DNA from: Paracoccaceae bacterium
GTDB taxonomy: Bacteria; Pseudomonadota; Alphaproteobacteria; Rhodobacterales; Rhodobacteraceae
Length of the DNA: 64,000 nt
NCBI GenBank assembly: GCA_029862205.1
Contig: JAOTXT010000016.1
Coordinates: forward strand, 1-64,000
Reading direction: 5' to 3'
In this document: positions 44,409 through 54,278 of the stretch, piece after piece
Numbering within the stretch: position 1 is the stretch's first letter
Layout: each line of letters opens with the position of its first letter
Made by a program: the position numbers and the translations under genes
Notes under the pieces: generated by a model
The model's database searches: none
Seen by the model: the letters and a program-made list of their open reading frames with translations, nothing else
Told to the model about the DNA's origin: nothing

Positions 44409-44945
44409 TCAGCAATCGCTGAACATCGCCTTCACGCGGCTCATGTCATAGGGCTGCTCGGTCAGGTTCTCCGCGTCCCATTCGCTGCGCTCGGCCTCGA
44501 AGAAATCGCCGCCATAGAGATGGATCGCACCTGTCAGTTTGGGGATCGGGTTGGTGACCGAGTGGATAATATCGCGGCCCAGCGGCATGGCGTCCCCGGT
44601 CGAGAGCGCATGGGCGCCGGCCGCCTCGATATGTCCATCCGGATCGTCCTTGATCCGGCGCCAGAAGATATTGTCCTCGCGTCCGCCGTAGATGCCGATC
44701 ACCGCCCACATCTCGTGATTATGGGGCATCACCGTCATGCCTGGCTTCCAGATCACGTTGACGATGGTCAGGTCGTTGGCCTTGTAGATCGGCACGAGGC
44801 CCGGTCCGGTCGGCTCGCCCACCGCTTTCAGCATGGCGGCCGGATCGCTCATCGCCTGCTTCACGATCTCGGCGACGCCCTTGTGGCTTGGGTCGGCACG
44901 CACCGCCGCGCGGCAATCCTCGACGAAGTGCTCGAGATTCAGCAT
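44409..44945 (-). CDS. Cupin-fold thiol-dioxygenase-like protein
   Basis: A 178-residue protein with the beta-barrel motif MPHNHEMWAVIGIYGGREDNIFW (H75 and H77) and a third His at about 128 (RDIIHSVTN), followed by AIHLYGGDFF. The three-His iron site and the WAVIG / IHLYG context resemble cysteine and 3-mercaptopropionate dioxygenases. If correct it oxidises a small thiol to a sulfinate, which would fit the DMSP/organosulfur setting, because DMSP demethylation products lead to 3-mercaptopropionate. It is divergent from the ABC transporter genes. Confidence 0.7.
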   Translation of the reverse strand: MLNLEHFVEDCRAAVRADPSHKGVAEIVKQAMSDPAAMLKAVGEPTGPGLVPIYKANDLTIVNVIWKPGMTVMPHNHEMWAVIGIYGGREDNIFWRRIKDDPDGHIEAAGAHALSTGDAMPLGRDIIHSVTNPIPKLTGAIHLYGGDFFEAERSEWDAENLTEQPYDMSRVKAMFSDC

Positions 44946-45152
44946 CTAAATTTCCCCTCTTGCACATGGCCTCAATCTCAATGCGCGACGCTAACAGAGG
45001 GTCCGCAAGCGCGTAAACCCGTTGCATGTCGTCACGTCACCCAGGCAACCGCGCGCGCGGTTCCAGTTGACGCGCCGCAAGTCCGCGGCCCAATATTCGG
45101 CACAGTTGCGCCGGATCCAATGAAATCCGCGCGAGATAAGGGAGAGACCAGC

Positions 45153-45926
45153 ATGAAACGCCCTGAATTCAAGAAATTTGCCTTGGCCGCGGCCTTCGCG
45201 GCCTTCGCCACCTCGGCCGCCGCCGACGAGCTGAATATCTGCGTCGAGGGCGCCTACCCGCCGTTCTCCGAGATCAACGCCAGCGGTGACGTCGTGGGCT
45301 TTGACATCGACATCACCAATGCGCTTTGCGCCGAGATGGGCAATAGCTGCAAATTGGTGCAGTCTGAATGGGACGGGATCATCCCGGCCCTGCTGGAAGG
45401 CAAGTGCGACGCGATCATCGCGTCGATGTCGATCACCGAGGAGCGCAAGCAGCGCATCGACTTCTCGGGCAAATACTACAACTCGCCCGGCCGCTTCGTG
45501 GCCAAGCAGGGCCACGGCCTGACCGACAGCCCGGAGGGGTTGGCCGGCAAGGTGATCGGCCTGCAGCGCGGCACGATCTTCCAGGACTACATGGACGGCG
45601 AGATGGCCGATGTGGAGCTGAAGCTCTACGGCACCCAGGACGAGGTCTATCTGGACCTGGTCGCGGGCCGCATCGACGCCGCCTTTGCCGACTCAATCGC
45701 CATCTCGGACGGGTTCCTGAAGACCGATCAGGGCAAGGACTTCGAGTTCTTTGGCCGTGACTATTCGGAAGAGAAATACTTCGGCGTCGGCGCCGGGATC
45801 GGTGTGCGCAAGGGTGAGGAGGACCTGCGCGACGCGTTCACCGCCGCGATCAAGACGATCCGCGAGAACGGCACCTACAAGTCGATCAACGACAAGTATT
45901 TCGAAGTCGACATCTACGGCGGTTGA
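45153..45926 (+). CDS. Polar amino-acid ABC transporter substrate-binding protein
   Basis: A 257-residue periplasmic binding protein of the SBP_bac_3 (HisJ/ArgT-like) family. A signal peptide covers residues 1-24 (AFATSAAADEL). The ligand-binding pattern includes EGAYPPFSEINASGDVVGFDIDI, SMSITEERKQRIDFS (carboxylate-binding Arg) and QRGTIFQDY. ATG 45153 follows GGGAGAGAC; ATG 45120 is an in-frame alternative with a weaker context. Basic or polar amino acids, or a related osmolyte, are likely ligands. Two permease genes follow, but no ATPase is in the cluster. Confidence 0.85.
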   Translation: MKRPEFKKFALAAAFAAFATSAAADELNICVEGAYPPFSEINASGDVVGFDIDITNALCAEMGNSCKLVQSEWDGIIPALLEGKCDAIIASMSITEERKQRIDFSGKYYNSPGRFVAKQGHGLTDSPEGLAGKVIGLQRGTIFQDYMDGEMADVELKLYGTQDEVYLDLVAGRIDAAFADSIAISDGFLKTDQGKDFEFFGRDYSEEKYFGVGAGIGVRKGEEDLRDAFTAAIKTIRENGTYKSINDKYFEVDIYGG

Positions 45927-45968
45927 GTCCGTCATCGGCCCCGGCGCGCAGCGGCGGGGCCAGACTCG

Positions 45969-46029
45969 GTAGGGTGCGCATTCATGCGCACCCCCTGGGA
46001 ATAAAGGTGCGCATGAATGCGCACCCTAC
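45969..46029. repeat. REP-like paired inverted repeat, element 2
   Basis: Perfect 24-base arms (45969-45992 and 46006-46029) in inverted orientation are separated by 13 bases. Each arm is itself a hairpin (GGTGCGCAT-TC-ATGCGCACC) flanked by GTAGG/CCTAC. The plan equals that of the element at 16198-16257, but the stem sequence differs with compensating changes. The ABC permease start codon lies within its right arm. Confidence 0.85.
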
Positions 46030-46727
46030 AGGGGGTCCGGAACCTGGATAAGCTCCTGGAATTCGCCCCGCTCCTGGGGCGCGGCGTCCTGGTTACCGTC
46101 GGCGTGGCGGTGCTGGCCCTGGTTCTGGCGACCGCGCTGGGCGCGCTGGGGGCGGCTGCGAAGCTGTCGCGCAACCTGATCTTCAACTGGGTCGCGCAGG
46201 TCTACACCACGATCGTGCGCGGCGTGCCGGACCTGGTGCTGATCCTGCTGATCTATTTCGGCGGCCAGCGGCTGTTGAACACGGTCGTCCAGTCGTTCGA
46301 CGGCGGCTACGTGGAGATTTCCAAATTCTGGGCCGGAGTGATCTCGATCGGGTTCATCTACGGCGCCTATCTGACTGAAACCTTCCGCGGCGCTTATATG
46401 ACGGTTCCGAAAGGCCAGGCGGAAGCGGCCAAGTCGATGGGGATGCGGCCGCTGCCGGTCCTCTGGACCGTGCTCCTGCCCCAGATCATGCGTTTTGCCC
46501 TGCCGGGCTACGGCAATGTCTGGATGGTGCTGGTGAAATCCACCGCCGTCGTCTCGGTGATCGGGCTCGAGGACCTGGTCGGCCTGGCGGACAAGGCGGG
46601 CAAGGCGACAAGGGCGCCGTTCCTCTTCTTTGTCGCGGTGATCCTGGTCTATCTGGCGATCACTTGGGTCTCGCAATTGGCGTTGAAATACGCTGACGAG
46701 CGGGCGAACCGGGGGCAGACCGCGTGA
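46017..46727 (+). CDS. Polar amino-acid ABC transporter permease (HisQ/ArtQ-like)
   Basis: A 236-residue permease with five predicted helices and the EAA-loop region YMTVPKGQAEAAKSMGM. The only ATG that fits is 46017, inside the right arm of the REP-like element; downstream there is no other ATG or GTG in frame before the first helix. AAAGG in the element (46003-46007) is the best ribosome-binding site. The second permease overlaps its end. It handles transmembrane passage with its partner; the missing ATPase must be encoded elsewhere. Confidence 0.85.
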   Translation: MRTLQGVRNLDKLLEFAPLLGRGVLVTVGVAVLALVLATALGALGAAAKLSRNLIFNWVAQVYTTIVRGVPDLVLILLIYFGGQRLLNTVVQSFDGGYVEISKFWAGVISIGFIYGAYLTETFRGAYMTVPKGQAEAAKSMGMRPLPVLWTVLLPQIMRFALPGYGNVWMVLVKSTAVVSVIGLEDLVGLADKAGKATRAPFLFFVAVILVYLAITWVSQLALKYADERANRGQTA

Positions 46728-47473
46728 ACTTCGACCTGGTTTTCAAGCATTGGGACCTGTTCCTGGGCGGCGTCTGGGTGACCCTGCACCTGACCGTGAT
46801 TGCGCTGGCGCTCGGGATGCTGATCGCGCTGCCGGCGTCGCTGAGCATGGCCCGCAATACCCGGTTCTCGCCGCTGGCGCGCGGTTACGTCTATGTCTTC
46901 CGGGGCACGCCGCTCTTGGTGCAGACCTACCTGATCTATTACGGGCTGGGCCAGTTCGAACTGGTGCGCGACAGCTTCGCCTGGCCCTTGCTGCGCGAGG
47001 CCTGGTGGTGCGCGGTGATCGCGTTCTCGCTCAATTCCGGGGCTTATACGGCCGAGATCCTGCGCGGTGCGATCAAGACCACGCCCAAGGGCGAGATCGA
47101 GGGGGCGATGGCGCTCGGCCTCTCGGGGCGTCAGGTCACCTGGCTGGTGCTGATGCCCTCGGCCATGCGCCGGGCACTGCCGCAATACGGCAACGAGGTC
47201 GTGTTCATGCTGCACGGCACGGTCGTCGCCAGCGTCATCACCATTCAGGACATCCTGGGCGTCGGCCGGACCGTGAACGCCAAATACTACATCGCCTATG
47301 AGGGGTTCCTGTCGGCGGCCGCGCTCTACATGATCATCACCTTCGTGGTGGTGCGCCTGTTCCGCCTGGTCGAGCAGCGCTATCTGAAGCACCTGAACCT
47401 GGAAAACGTCTCGGCGAGAAAGAGCGACTCGGAAACCGGAGAAGTGCCGGTGGCCGTGCCCGCGATGCGGTGA
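46724..47473 (+). CDS. Polar amino-acid ABC transporter permease (HisM/ArtM-like)
   Basis: A 249-residue permease, starting with GTG that overlaps the previous stop codon (GTGA). It shows RGTPLLVQTYLIYYGLGQF and the EAA-loop IKTTPKGEIEGAMALGLSG typical of amino-acid permeases with HisM-type partners. It lies 12 bases from the convergent DmdA-like gene, which leaves no room for an ATPase gene. Confidence 0.87.
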   Translation: MNFDLVFKHWDLFLGGVWVTLHLTVIALALGMLIALPASLSMARNTRFSPLARGYVYVFRGTPLLVQTYLIYYGLGQFELVRDSFAWPLLREAWWCAVIAFSLNSGAYTAEILRGAIKTTPKGEIEGAMALGLSGRQVTWLVLMPSAMRRALPQYGNEVVFMLHGTVVASVITIQDILGVGRTVNAKYYIAYEGFLSAAALYMIITFVVVRLFRLVEQRYLKHLNLENVSARKSDSETGEVPVAVPAMR

Positions 47474-47485
47474 AGGTGCTGCCGC

Positions 47486-48604
47486 CTAAGCCGATTTCCG
47501 CCCCCAGAACCGGTCCTTGACCAGCACGGGCCGTTCGCCATCCGGTGCCTGGACCGCCAGTTCGGTGCCGGGGGTCCAATAGGCGCGGCCGACCATGGCG
47601 ATGGCCACGTTGGTCTGCTGCTCGGGCGACCAGGCGGCGGACGAGACCGTGCCGGCGGGTTGCCCATCCGGTGCCGTCAAGGGCCAGAGCGCGGCCACCA
47701 CCGGCACCTTTGCGCCTGCGATCTCGACCGGGCGGATCTGGCGCTGGGGTTCGCGCGCGGCCACCAGCGCTGCGTGACCCAGGCAGCCGGTGTCGCGGTC
47801 GATCGTGCAGGACCGCCCCAGCCCCGCCTCGAAGGGCGTGTGCTCGACACTCATGTCGTTGCCATAGCTCAGAAGCCCGCCCTCGATCCGCTCGATCAGG
47901 TTCGGGCAGCCCGCGCGGACATCCAGGCCGCGCCCCGCCTCCATCAGCCGGTCCCAGATCGGCCCCGCATGGTCGCTGCCGTCCACGTAAAGCTCGAAGC
48001 CCCCCTGCACCGACCAGCCGGACCGTGCCAGCACCATCCACTTACCGCCCAATTCGACCATTGTGTAGCGGAAGAATCGGGTGCGGGTCGCCGCCTCGCC
48101 GAAAACCTTGGCGATCAATTCGTCGGCACTCGGCCCCTGCACCGCCAGAATCCACACATCCGGCTCGAAGACCCGCGTGTCCAGTTTCAGCCCGGCCGCC
48201 AGCCCCTTGAGGTAGAGCAACATGTCGCTGTCGGCCAAGGCCAGCCAGTAGCGGTCATCGGCCAGCCGGGTCAGCACCGGGTCGTTCAGCATTCCGCCCT
48301 GGGGATCGACCATCGGGATATAGGCGCATTGATCATCGGTCAGCACGCTCAGGTCGCGCGGCGTGGTCATCTGGATCAGGCGCTGGGCGTCTGGTCCCGC
48401 CACCTCGACCACCCGCTCGCCACCCACATCCCAGACCTGGACCGCAGATTTCAGATGCGCGTAGTCTTCCTCCATGGTGCCGAACCACTGGCCGATCAGG
48501 GTCTTGTTGTAGACCGAATAGGCCTTGGCCCCGGCGGCTCGCACCCGCTCGAAGGTGGGCGAGCGGCGCAGCCGGTTCGATGCGTTGAGGATGATCTGGG
48601 TCAC
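47486..48604 (-). CDS. dmdA: Aminomethyltransferase-family protein, probable DMSP demethylase DmdA
   Basis: A 372-residue GcvT-fold protein. Its N-terminus LRRSPTFERVRAAGAKAYSVYN, the segments VQVWDVGGERVVEVAGPDAQRL, GGMLNDPVLTRLADDRYWLALADSD and ARSGWSVQGGFELYVDGSD, and the core DVRAGCPNLIERIEGGLLSYGND closely follow roseobacter DmdA. DmdA transfers a methyl group from dimethylsulfoniopropionate to tetrahydrofolate, making methylmercaptopropionate. Several GcvT-like relatives (sarcosine or dimethylglycine demethylases) exist, so the substrate needs proof. No dmdBCD genes are adjacent. Confidence 0.75.
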   Translation of the reverse strand: MTQIILNASNRLRRSPTFERVRAAGAKAYSVYNKTLIGQWFGTMEEDYAHLKSAVQVWDVGGERVVEVAGPDAQRLIQMTTPRDLSVLTDDQCAYIPMVDPQGGMLNDPVLTRLADDRYWLALADSDMLLYLKGLAAGLKLDTRVFEPDVWILAVQGPSADELIAKVFGEAATRTRFFRYTMVELGGKWMVLARSGWSVQGGFELYVDGSDHAGPIWDRLMEAGRGLDVRAGCPNLIERIEGGLLSYGNDMSVEHTPFEAGLGRSCTIDRDTGCLGHAALVAAREPQRQIRPVEIAGAKVPVVAALWPLTAPDGQPAGTVSSAAWSPEQQTNVAIAMVGRAYWTPGTELAVQAPDGERPVLVKDRFWGRKSA

Positions 48605-48682
48605 GATTCAGGCCTCCCGTCCGGCATTTCTGCGACGGGCGGTGCGGCATGTCCATATCGCGCGATTGACCCGGATCGAGCC

Positions 48683-48708
48683 GCCGGGTCAGGATGCCGG
48701 GTCAGGAT
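48683..48708. repeat. 13-bp tandem duplication
   Basis: GCCGGGTCAGGAT occurs twice in direct succession (48683-48695 and 48696-48708) in the divergent region between dmdA-like and rmlA genes. Confidence 0.7.
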
Positions 48709-48755
48709 AGGGTGCGCGGCGATTGGGCGGGGCAGGGCGAGATGAGCACGGCGCG

Positions 48756-49637
48756 ATGACCGGACGCAAGGGCATCATACTGGCGGGCGGCATGGGGACC
48801 CGGCTCGAACCGGTGACCCGCGCGGTCTCGAAGCAGCTTCTGCCGCTCTATGACAAGCCGATGATCTACTACCCGCTGAGCGTCTTGATGCTGGCGGGCC
48901 TCCGCCAGATCGCGATCATCACCACGCCGCAGGACCAGGCGGCGTTCGAGCGTCTTCTGGGCGACGGAGCGGAGTTGGGGATCCAGATCACCTGGCTGAC
49001 CCAGCCCGCGCCCGAGGGCCTGGCGCAGGCCTATCTGATCGCCGAGGAGTTTTTAGCCGGCGCGCCCTCGGCCATGGTTCTGGGCGACAACCTTTTCTAC
49101 GGCCACGGCCTGCCCGGGATGCTGGACGCCGCCAACCACGGAACCGGCGCGACGGTTTTCGCATACCGCGTCGCCGATCCGGGCCGCTATGGGGTGGTCG
49201 AATTCGACAGTTCGGGACAGGCCCTGTCGATCGAGGAAAAACCGGCGCAGCCGAAATCGGAATATGCGCTCACCGGCCTCTATTTCCTCGACGGCACGGC
49301 GCCCGAGATGGCGCGCCGCCTGACCCCCTCGGCGCGCGGCGAGCTGGAGATCGCCGACCTGCTTTCGCAGTATCTGCAGGTAGGCAAGCTTCAGGTCGAA
49401 CCGCTTGGCCGGGGCTTTGCATGGCTCGACACCGGCACCCATGAAAGCCTGATGGAAGCGGCCGAGTTCGTGAAGGCGATCGAGGTCCGCCAGGGCCTCA
49501 AGATTGGTTGCCCCGAGGAAGTCGCCTTCCGCATGGGGTTCATTTCAGCTGGCGATCTGGCGGCACTGGCCGAACGTGCCGGGGCGTCGCAATACGGCAG
49601 GTATTTGGCGGAACTGGCGGAGCAGCGCGGCGCGTGA
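48756..49637 (+). CDS. rmlA: Glucose-1-phosphate thymidylyltransferase
   Basis: A 293-residue RmlA/RfbA. The nucleotide-binding opening is [36 protein letters not shown], with [11 protein letters not shown] and [20 protein letters not shown] later. It makes dTDP-glucose, the first step of dTDP-rhamnose and other deoxysugar pathways. The rmlB/C/D partners are absent here, so the gene stands alone among osmolyte genes. ATG 48756 gives the normal start just before [10 protein letters not shown]. Confidence 0.93.
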   Translation: MTGRKGIILAGGMGTRLEPVTRAVSKQLLPLYDKPMIYYPLSVLMLAGLRQIAIITTPQDQAAFERLLGDGAELGIQITWLTQPAPEGLAQAYLIAEEFLAGAPSAMVLGDNLFYGHGLPGMLDAANHGTGATVFAYRVADPGRYGVVEFDSSGQALSIEEKPAQPKSEYALTGLYFLDGTAPEMARRLTPSARGELEIADLLSQYLQVGKLQVEPLGRGFAWLDTGTHESLMEAAEFVKAIEVRQGLKIGCPEEVAFRMGFISAGDLAALAERAGASQYGRYLAELAEQRGA

Positions 49638-49645
49638 TGTGCTAG

Positions 49646-51384
<1,739 letters not shown>

Positions 51385-51451
51385 TCGAGCTAAGGACTCA
51401 TCTCGCGAAGATGGTGGTTCCGGCGATGCATTGGGCGCTCACGAAGGCAAG

Positions 51452-51976
51452 ATGGAGAGAATTGAAATACGCGAGAGCGCACCGGGCGACCTGACCCCTA
51501 TCGAGGCCCTATATCCGGAAGCGTTCCCGAACGAGGATCTGCTGCCTCTGGTGACGGAACTGTTGCGGGAACCAACGATCGCTCTCTCGCTCGTCGGGAT
51601 AATTGAACGGTCTCCCGTGGGGCATGTCATGTTCACGACATGCGGCGTTGCCGGAGGCAGTGAAAAGGTCGCGCTCTTGGGGCCGCTTGCCGTCGCCCCG
51701 GCCCGGCAGAGGCAGGGTATCGGCAGCGCGCTCGTCCGCGCCGGCTTGCAACGGCTAGATAGTTTCGGCGTGACCGGCGTCTTTGTGCTAGGCGATCCCG
51801 CATACTACCGGCGTTTGGGCTTTTTGCCGGAAATCCGGATCGCACCACCATATCCCCTGCCAGCAGAATGGCGCGGGGCATGGCAATCGAGGAGCCTAAG
51901 CAACGCCGGACTGCCCCGTTTGGGCAAGCTTTCCGTACCGCGGCCCTGGCTTCAGCCAGCTCTCTGGGCGCCATAG
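51452..51976 (+). CDS. GNAT family N-acetyltransferase (YhbS-like)
   Basis: A 174-residue acetyltransferase. Its acetyl-CoA-binding region is LLGPLAVAPARQRQGIGSALVRAGLQ, followed by FVLGDPAYYRRLGFLPE, the pattern of YhbS-type enzymes. The N-terminus is IEIRESAPGDLTPIEALYPEAFP. The substrate is unknown. ATG 51452 is used; the open frame upstream overlaps tmpB. The region 51940-52083 between it and dapF holds no other gene. Confidence 0.8.
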   Translation: MERIEIRESAPGDLTPIEALYPEAFPNEDLLPLVTELLREPTIALSLVGIIERSPVGHVMFTTCGVAGGSEKVALLGPLAVAPARQRQGIGSALVRAGLQRLDSFGVTGVFVLGDPAYYRRLGFLPEIRIAPPYPLPAEWRGAWQSRSLSNAGLPRLGKLSVPRPWLQPALWAP

Positions 51977-52083
51977 GTCTGAATCGGAACCCGGATCGAT
52001 TCATTTTTGGGTCCTTACCCTGGAAGGTGTTGATTGACCCTGCCTCTGGCATAAAGCTCCGCTCGCCGCTATATACCGCGCCC

Positions 52084-52962
52084 ATGGACCGGCGGACCTT
52101 GGATACGTCTCCCGGCCTGCGTTTCCTCAAGATGCACGGGCTGGGCAATGACTTCGTGATCATCGACGCGCGCGCCCATACATCGGGGGGCGCGGGCGAT
52201 CCGGTGACGCATGCGCTCGCCTCCGCGCTGGGCGACCGGCACCGGGGCGTGGGCTTCGACCAGCTCGCGGTGATCGCCGACAGCCAGGACGCCGATGCCG
52301 AGGTCACCTTCTGGAACGCCGATGGCTCGACCGCCGGGGCCTGCGGGAATGCCACCCGCTGCGTGGCGCATCTCTTGATGGGCGAGACCGGCGCCGACAG
52401 CTTGGCGCTCAACACCGCCAATGGCCGGCTGACCGGAGCACGCCTCGCCGATGGCCGGATCGAGGTCGATATGGGCGCGGCGCGCACCGGCTGGCGCGAC
52501 ATCCCGCTGTCCGAGGAAGCCGACACGGTTGCCCTGCCGCTTGACGGCGCGCCGGGCGCGGTCAGCATGGGCAATCCGCATTGCGTTTTCTTTGTCGAGG
52601 ACGCCGAGGCAGTTCCTTTGGCCGATCTCGGTCCGGAATGGGAGCATCACCCGATGTTCCCTGAGCGGGCCAACGTGGAATTCGTGCATCTGATCTCACC
52701 CGCCGAGATCCGGCTCCGCGTCTGGGAGCGTGGGGCAGGCATCACGCTCGCCTGCGGCTCCGGCGCCTGCGGGGCGGTTGTGGCGGGCATCCGCAAGGGG
52801 CTGTTGCAGCGCCGCGTGATCGTGCATCTGGACGGTGGCGCCTTGGAGATTGAATGGCTCGAGAGCGGCCATGTCACCATGACCGGCCCCATCGCCCATG
52901 TCTTCGAGGGCCGGCTGTCACCGGAGTTTCTTGCGGGCATCGGGGCGAGAATCGACCAATGA
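52084..52962 (+). CDS. dapF: Diaminopimelate epimerase
   Basis: A 292-residue DapF. It shows FLKMHGLGNDFVIID, the first catalytic Cys in GACGNATRC and the second in GSGACGAVVAG, with MGNPHCVFF between. It converts LL- to meso-diaminopimelate for lysine and peptidoglycan synthesis. The frame is open well upstream of ATG 52084, but only from there does the family sequence begin. The next gene, mtaB, overlaps its stop codon (ATGA). Confidence 0.95.
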   Translation: MDRRTLDTSPGLRFLKMHGLGNDFVIIDARAHTSGGAGDPVTHALASALGDRHRGVGFDQLAVIADSQDADAEVTFWNADGSTAGACGNATRCVAHLLMGETGADSLALNTANGRLTGARLADGRIEVDMGAARTGWRDIPLSEEADTVALPLDGAPGAVSMGNPHCVFFVEDAEAVPLADLGPEWEHHPMFPERANVEFVHLISPAEIRLRVWERGAGITLACGSGACGAVVAGIRKGLLQRRVIVHLDGGALEIEWLESGHVTMTGPIAHVFEGRLSPEFLAGIGARIDQ

Positions 52963-54218
52963 CCGCCCCCGTGTTCTCCACCTTCGGCTGCCGGCTCAAC
53001 GCCTACGAGACCCAGGCGATGACCGACCTGGCGGCCAAGGCCGGGCTCCGGAACGCGGTCGTGGTCAATACCTGTGCCGTCACCGGAGAAGCCGTCCGCC
53101 AGGCCCGCCAGCAGATCCGCAAGCTGCGCCGCCAGCACCCCGAAGCGCGCCTCATCGTCACCGGCTGCGCCGCCCAGACCGAGCCCCAGACGTTCGCCGC
53201 GATGCCCGAGGTCGACCAGGTGATCGGCAATCTGGAAAAGATGCGCGGGCAGACCTGGCAACGCCTGGCGGGCACTGGCCTGATCGGCGAGACCGAGGCG
53301 GTGCAAGTCGACGACATCATGTCGGCGACCGAGACCGCTGGCCATCTGATCGACGGCTTCGGCACCCGGGCGCGCGCCTATGTGCAGGTCCAGAACGGCT
53401 GCGACCACCGCTGCACCTTCTGCATCATCCCTTATGGGCGGGGCAATTCGCGCTCGGTCCCGGCGGGCGTGGTGGTCGATCAGATCAAGCGCCTGGTCGA
53501 CGGCGGGTTCAACGAAGTGGTGCTGACCGGGGTCGATCTCACCTCGTGGGGCGCCGATTTGCCCGGGCGGCCGCCGCTCGGCGACCTGGTGCAGCGCATC
53601 CTGACCCTGGTGCCCGACCTGCCGCGGCTCAGGATCAGTTCGATCGACTCGATCGAGGCGGACACGGCGTTGGTCGACGCGGCGGGCTCCGAGCCCCGCC
53701 TGATGCCGCATTTGCACATCAGCCTGCAGGCGGGCGACGACATGATCCTCAAGCGCATGAAGCGCCGCCACGGCCGCGACGACGCGATCCGGTTCTGCGA
53801 GGAACTGCGTGCGCGGCGGCCCGGGATGGTCTTTGGCGCCGACATCATCGCCGGTTTCCCGACCGAGACCGACGCCATGTTCGAGAACTCGCTGAAGCTC
53901 ATCGAAGACTGCGGCCTGACCTGGCTCCACGTCTTCCCCTATTCCGCCCGCAAGGGCACGCCGGCCGCCCGGATGCCCCAGGTCCCTAAGGTGGTGCGCA
54001 AGGAACGCGCGGCGCGCCTGCGCCAAGCGGGCGCGGCCCGGGTCGCGGCGCATCTGGCCACGCAGGTAGGCACCGAGCAGCAGATCCTTATGGAACGCCC
54101 CCGGCTCGGCCGCACCGAGGGCTTTGCCGAAGTGGCCTTTGCGGCTGACCAGCCTGTCGGCGGCATCGCCGCGGCGCGGATCGGAGGCCATGACGGCCTC
54201 CGCCTGATCGCCGCTTGA
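52959..54218 (+). CDS. mtaB: tRNA (N6-threonylcarbamoyladenosine(37)-C2)-methylthiotransferase MtaB
   Basis: A 419-residue radical-SAM methylthiotransferase. The N-terminal UPF0004 domain gives the three auxiliary-cluster cysteines (FGCRLNAYET, VVNTCAVTGEA, VTGCAAQT). The radical-SAM motif is CDHRCTFC. A short TRAM region ends the protein. It converts t6A37 to ms2t6A37. Its ATG overlaps the dapF stop. The sequence NPFRLNAYET-type opening and length separate it from MiaB. Confidence 0.93.
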   Translation: MTAPVFSTFGCRLNAYETQAMTDLAAKAGLRNAVVVNTCAVTGEAVRQARQQIRKLRRQHPEARLIVTGCAAQTEPQTFAAMPEVDQVIGNLEKMRGQTWQRLAGTGLIGETEAVQVDDIMSATETAGHLIDGFGTRARAYVQVQNGCDHRCTFCIIPYGRGNSRSVPAGVVVDQIKRLVDGGFNEVVLTGVDLTSWGADLPGRPPLGDLVQRILTLVPDLPRLRISSIDSIEADTALVDAAGSEPRLMPHLHISLQAGDDMILKRMKRRHGRDDAIRFCEELRARRPGMVFGADIIAGFPTETDAMFENSLKLIEDCGLTWLHVFPYSARKGTPAARMPQVPKVVRKERAARLRQAGAARVAAHLATQVGTEQQILMERPRLGRTEGFAEVAFAADQPVGGIAAARIGGHDGLRLIAA

Positions 54219-54278
54219 GGCTTCCCCTGAACCCGAACTGACGCTAAGCAGCGCGAAACCCACCCGGCAGGCGGTGCC

